Assembly: GCA_963665785.1 (NCBI GenBank)
Contig: OY762456.1
Location: 62,001-126,000, forward strand
Source: UBA7455 sp026713185
GTDB taxonomy: Bacteria > Pseudomonadota > Gammaproteobacteria > Pseudomonadales > Azotimanducaceae
Length of the DNA: 64,000 nucleotides
Reading direction: 5' to 3'
In this document: piece by piece, positions 63,802-64,000 of the stretch
How positions within the stretch are numbered: position 1 is the first letter of the stretch
Layout: every line of letters begins with the position of its first letter
The notes under the pieces: generated by a model
What the model saw: only the letters and a program-made list of their open reading frames with translations
Told to the model about the DNA's origin: nothing
Databases searched by the model: none
Translations under genes and position numbers: made by a program

Positions 63802-64000
63802 TATCGAATGCCGGTCTTGCCGAAATGCGTTCAACGTAGCCTTTCAGGTTCAACATCTCGTCGTTGACACAACCGAGACGATTGCTCATAAAAACGGCAT
63901 GACCCAACATGACATCAACGGCCGAGAAATCACCGATCAGATATTCCCTGCCGGTGAGAGCTTCCTCCACGGGAGCCAATGCCTTGGTCAGCAACCGCTG
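63785..64000 (-). CDS. Glutathione S-transferase-like protein, C-terminal part (runs off the window)
   Basis: About 71 residues are visible and the frame stays open through the window edge, so the N-terminus lies beyond 64000. ALAPVEEALTGREYLIGDFS and AVDVMLGHAVFMSN match the GST C-terminal helical domain (the N-capping S/T-x-x-D in FSAVDVML), then YVERISARPAFDKAI. Likely detoxification or a stringent-starvation-type GST; the class cannot be set from this piece. Confidence 0.8.
   Translation of the reverse strand, partial: QRLLTKALAPVEEALTGREYLIGDFSAVDVMLGHAVFMSNRLGCVNDEMLNLKGYVERISARPAFDKAINA

Noticed and set aside
1..64000. CRISPR arrays, rRNA and tRNA genes
   Set aside because: No regularly spaced repeats and no cloverleaf or rRNA sequence recognised in the intergenic regions.

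Overview
The window reads as one stretch of a gammaproteobacterial chromosome, probably a marine or host/particle-associated lineage. The right half (about 36-64 kb) carries housekeeping gene order typical of Gammaproteobacteria: dapE, gspN/C/D, plsB, rsmJ-tsaB, adk, relA-cysM, a gacS/barA-type locus, acpS-recO-era-rnc-lepB-lepA-mucD-rseC-rseB-rseA-rpoE, then nadB, ygfX-sdhE and ygfZ. The left half is accessory DNA: sulfatases, a phytanoyl-CoA-dioxygenase-like gene, two large TonB-dependent receptors and many remnants of rolling-circle (IS91-family) transposons. No tRNA, rRNA or CRISPR array was seen. Everything here is read by eye from sequence; no database search was run.

Layout. (1) 1-9.9 kb is a mosaic: broken pieces of unrelated genes (sigma-54 activator, solute-binding protein, D-amino-acid dehydrogenase, sulfatase, PhyH-like oxygenase, TPR protein, branched-chain amino-acid ABC ATPase) butt against fragments of at least three IS91-type lineages, one of them an apparently intact element (tnp 6280-7737). 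A 535-aa conserved but unrecognised protein (8126-9733) follows. (2) 10.3-23.6 kb is a run of nine minus-strand genes. In transcription order they are pepF (5'-truncated), trxB, a TonB-dependent receptor, a thioredoxin-ankyrin fusion, a YddA/BclA-type ABC transporter, tldD, tldE, a response regulator and a histidine kinase. Together they look like a system that takes up a peptide, reduces it and breaks it down. (3) 23.6-29.8 kb is again mobile: a second copy of the IS91 3' end, a sulfatase, a truncated reductase, a GC-rich ISAs1-type IS whose transposase carries a DruA-like N-terminal domain, a toxin-antitoxin pair and more IS debris. (4) 30.0-36.0 kb is a FecI-FecR-TonB receptor signalling locus with a phosphotransferase-like gene at its end. 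(5) 36.1-64 kb is core genome.

How it fits together. The rpoE-rseA-rseB-rseC-mucD block is the envelope-stress regulon core, and lepA/lepB/rnc/era/recO/acpS continue in the same direction, several with ATGA stop/start overlaps. The gacS/barA position between acpS and cysM is filled by a membrane protein that keeps receiver and HPt domains but has no histidine-kinase domain. pdxJ (expected next to acpS/recO) and rlmD (expected near relA/cysM) are absent from those positions. Two copies of a 155-162 bp inverted-repeat element and a different ~147 bp inverted-repeat element sit between core genes.

Limits: domain boundaries, start sites and junctions are estimates. Some junctions in the first 30 kb, and the homopolymer frameshift in the PhyH-like gene, could be assembly or sequencing artefacts.
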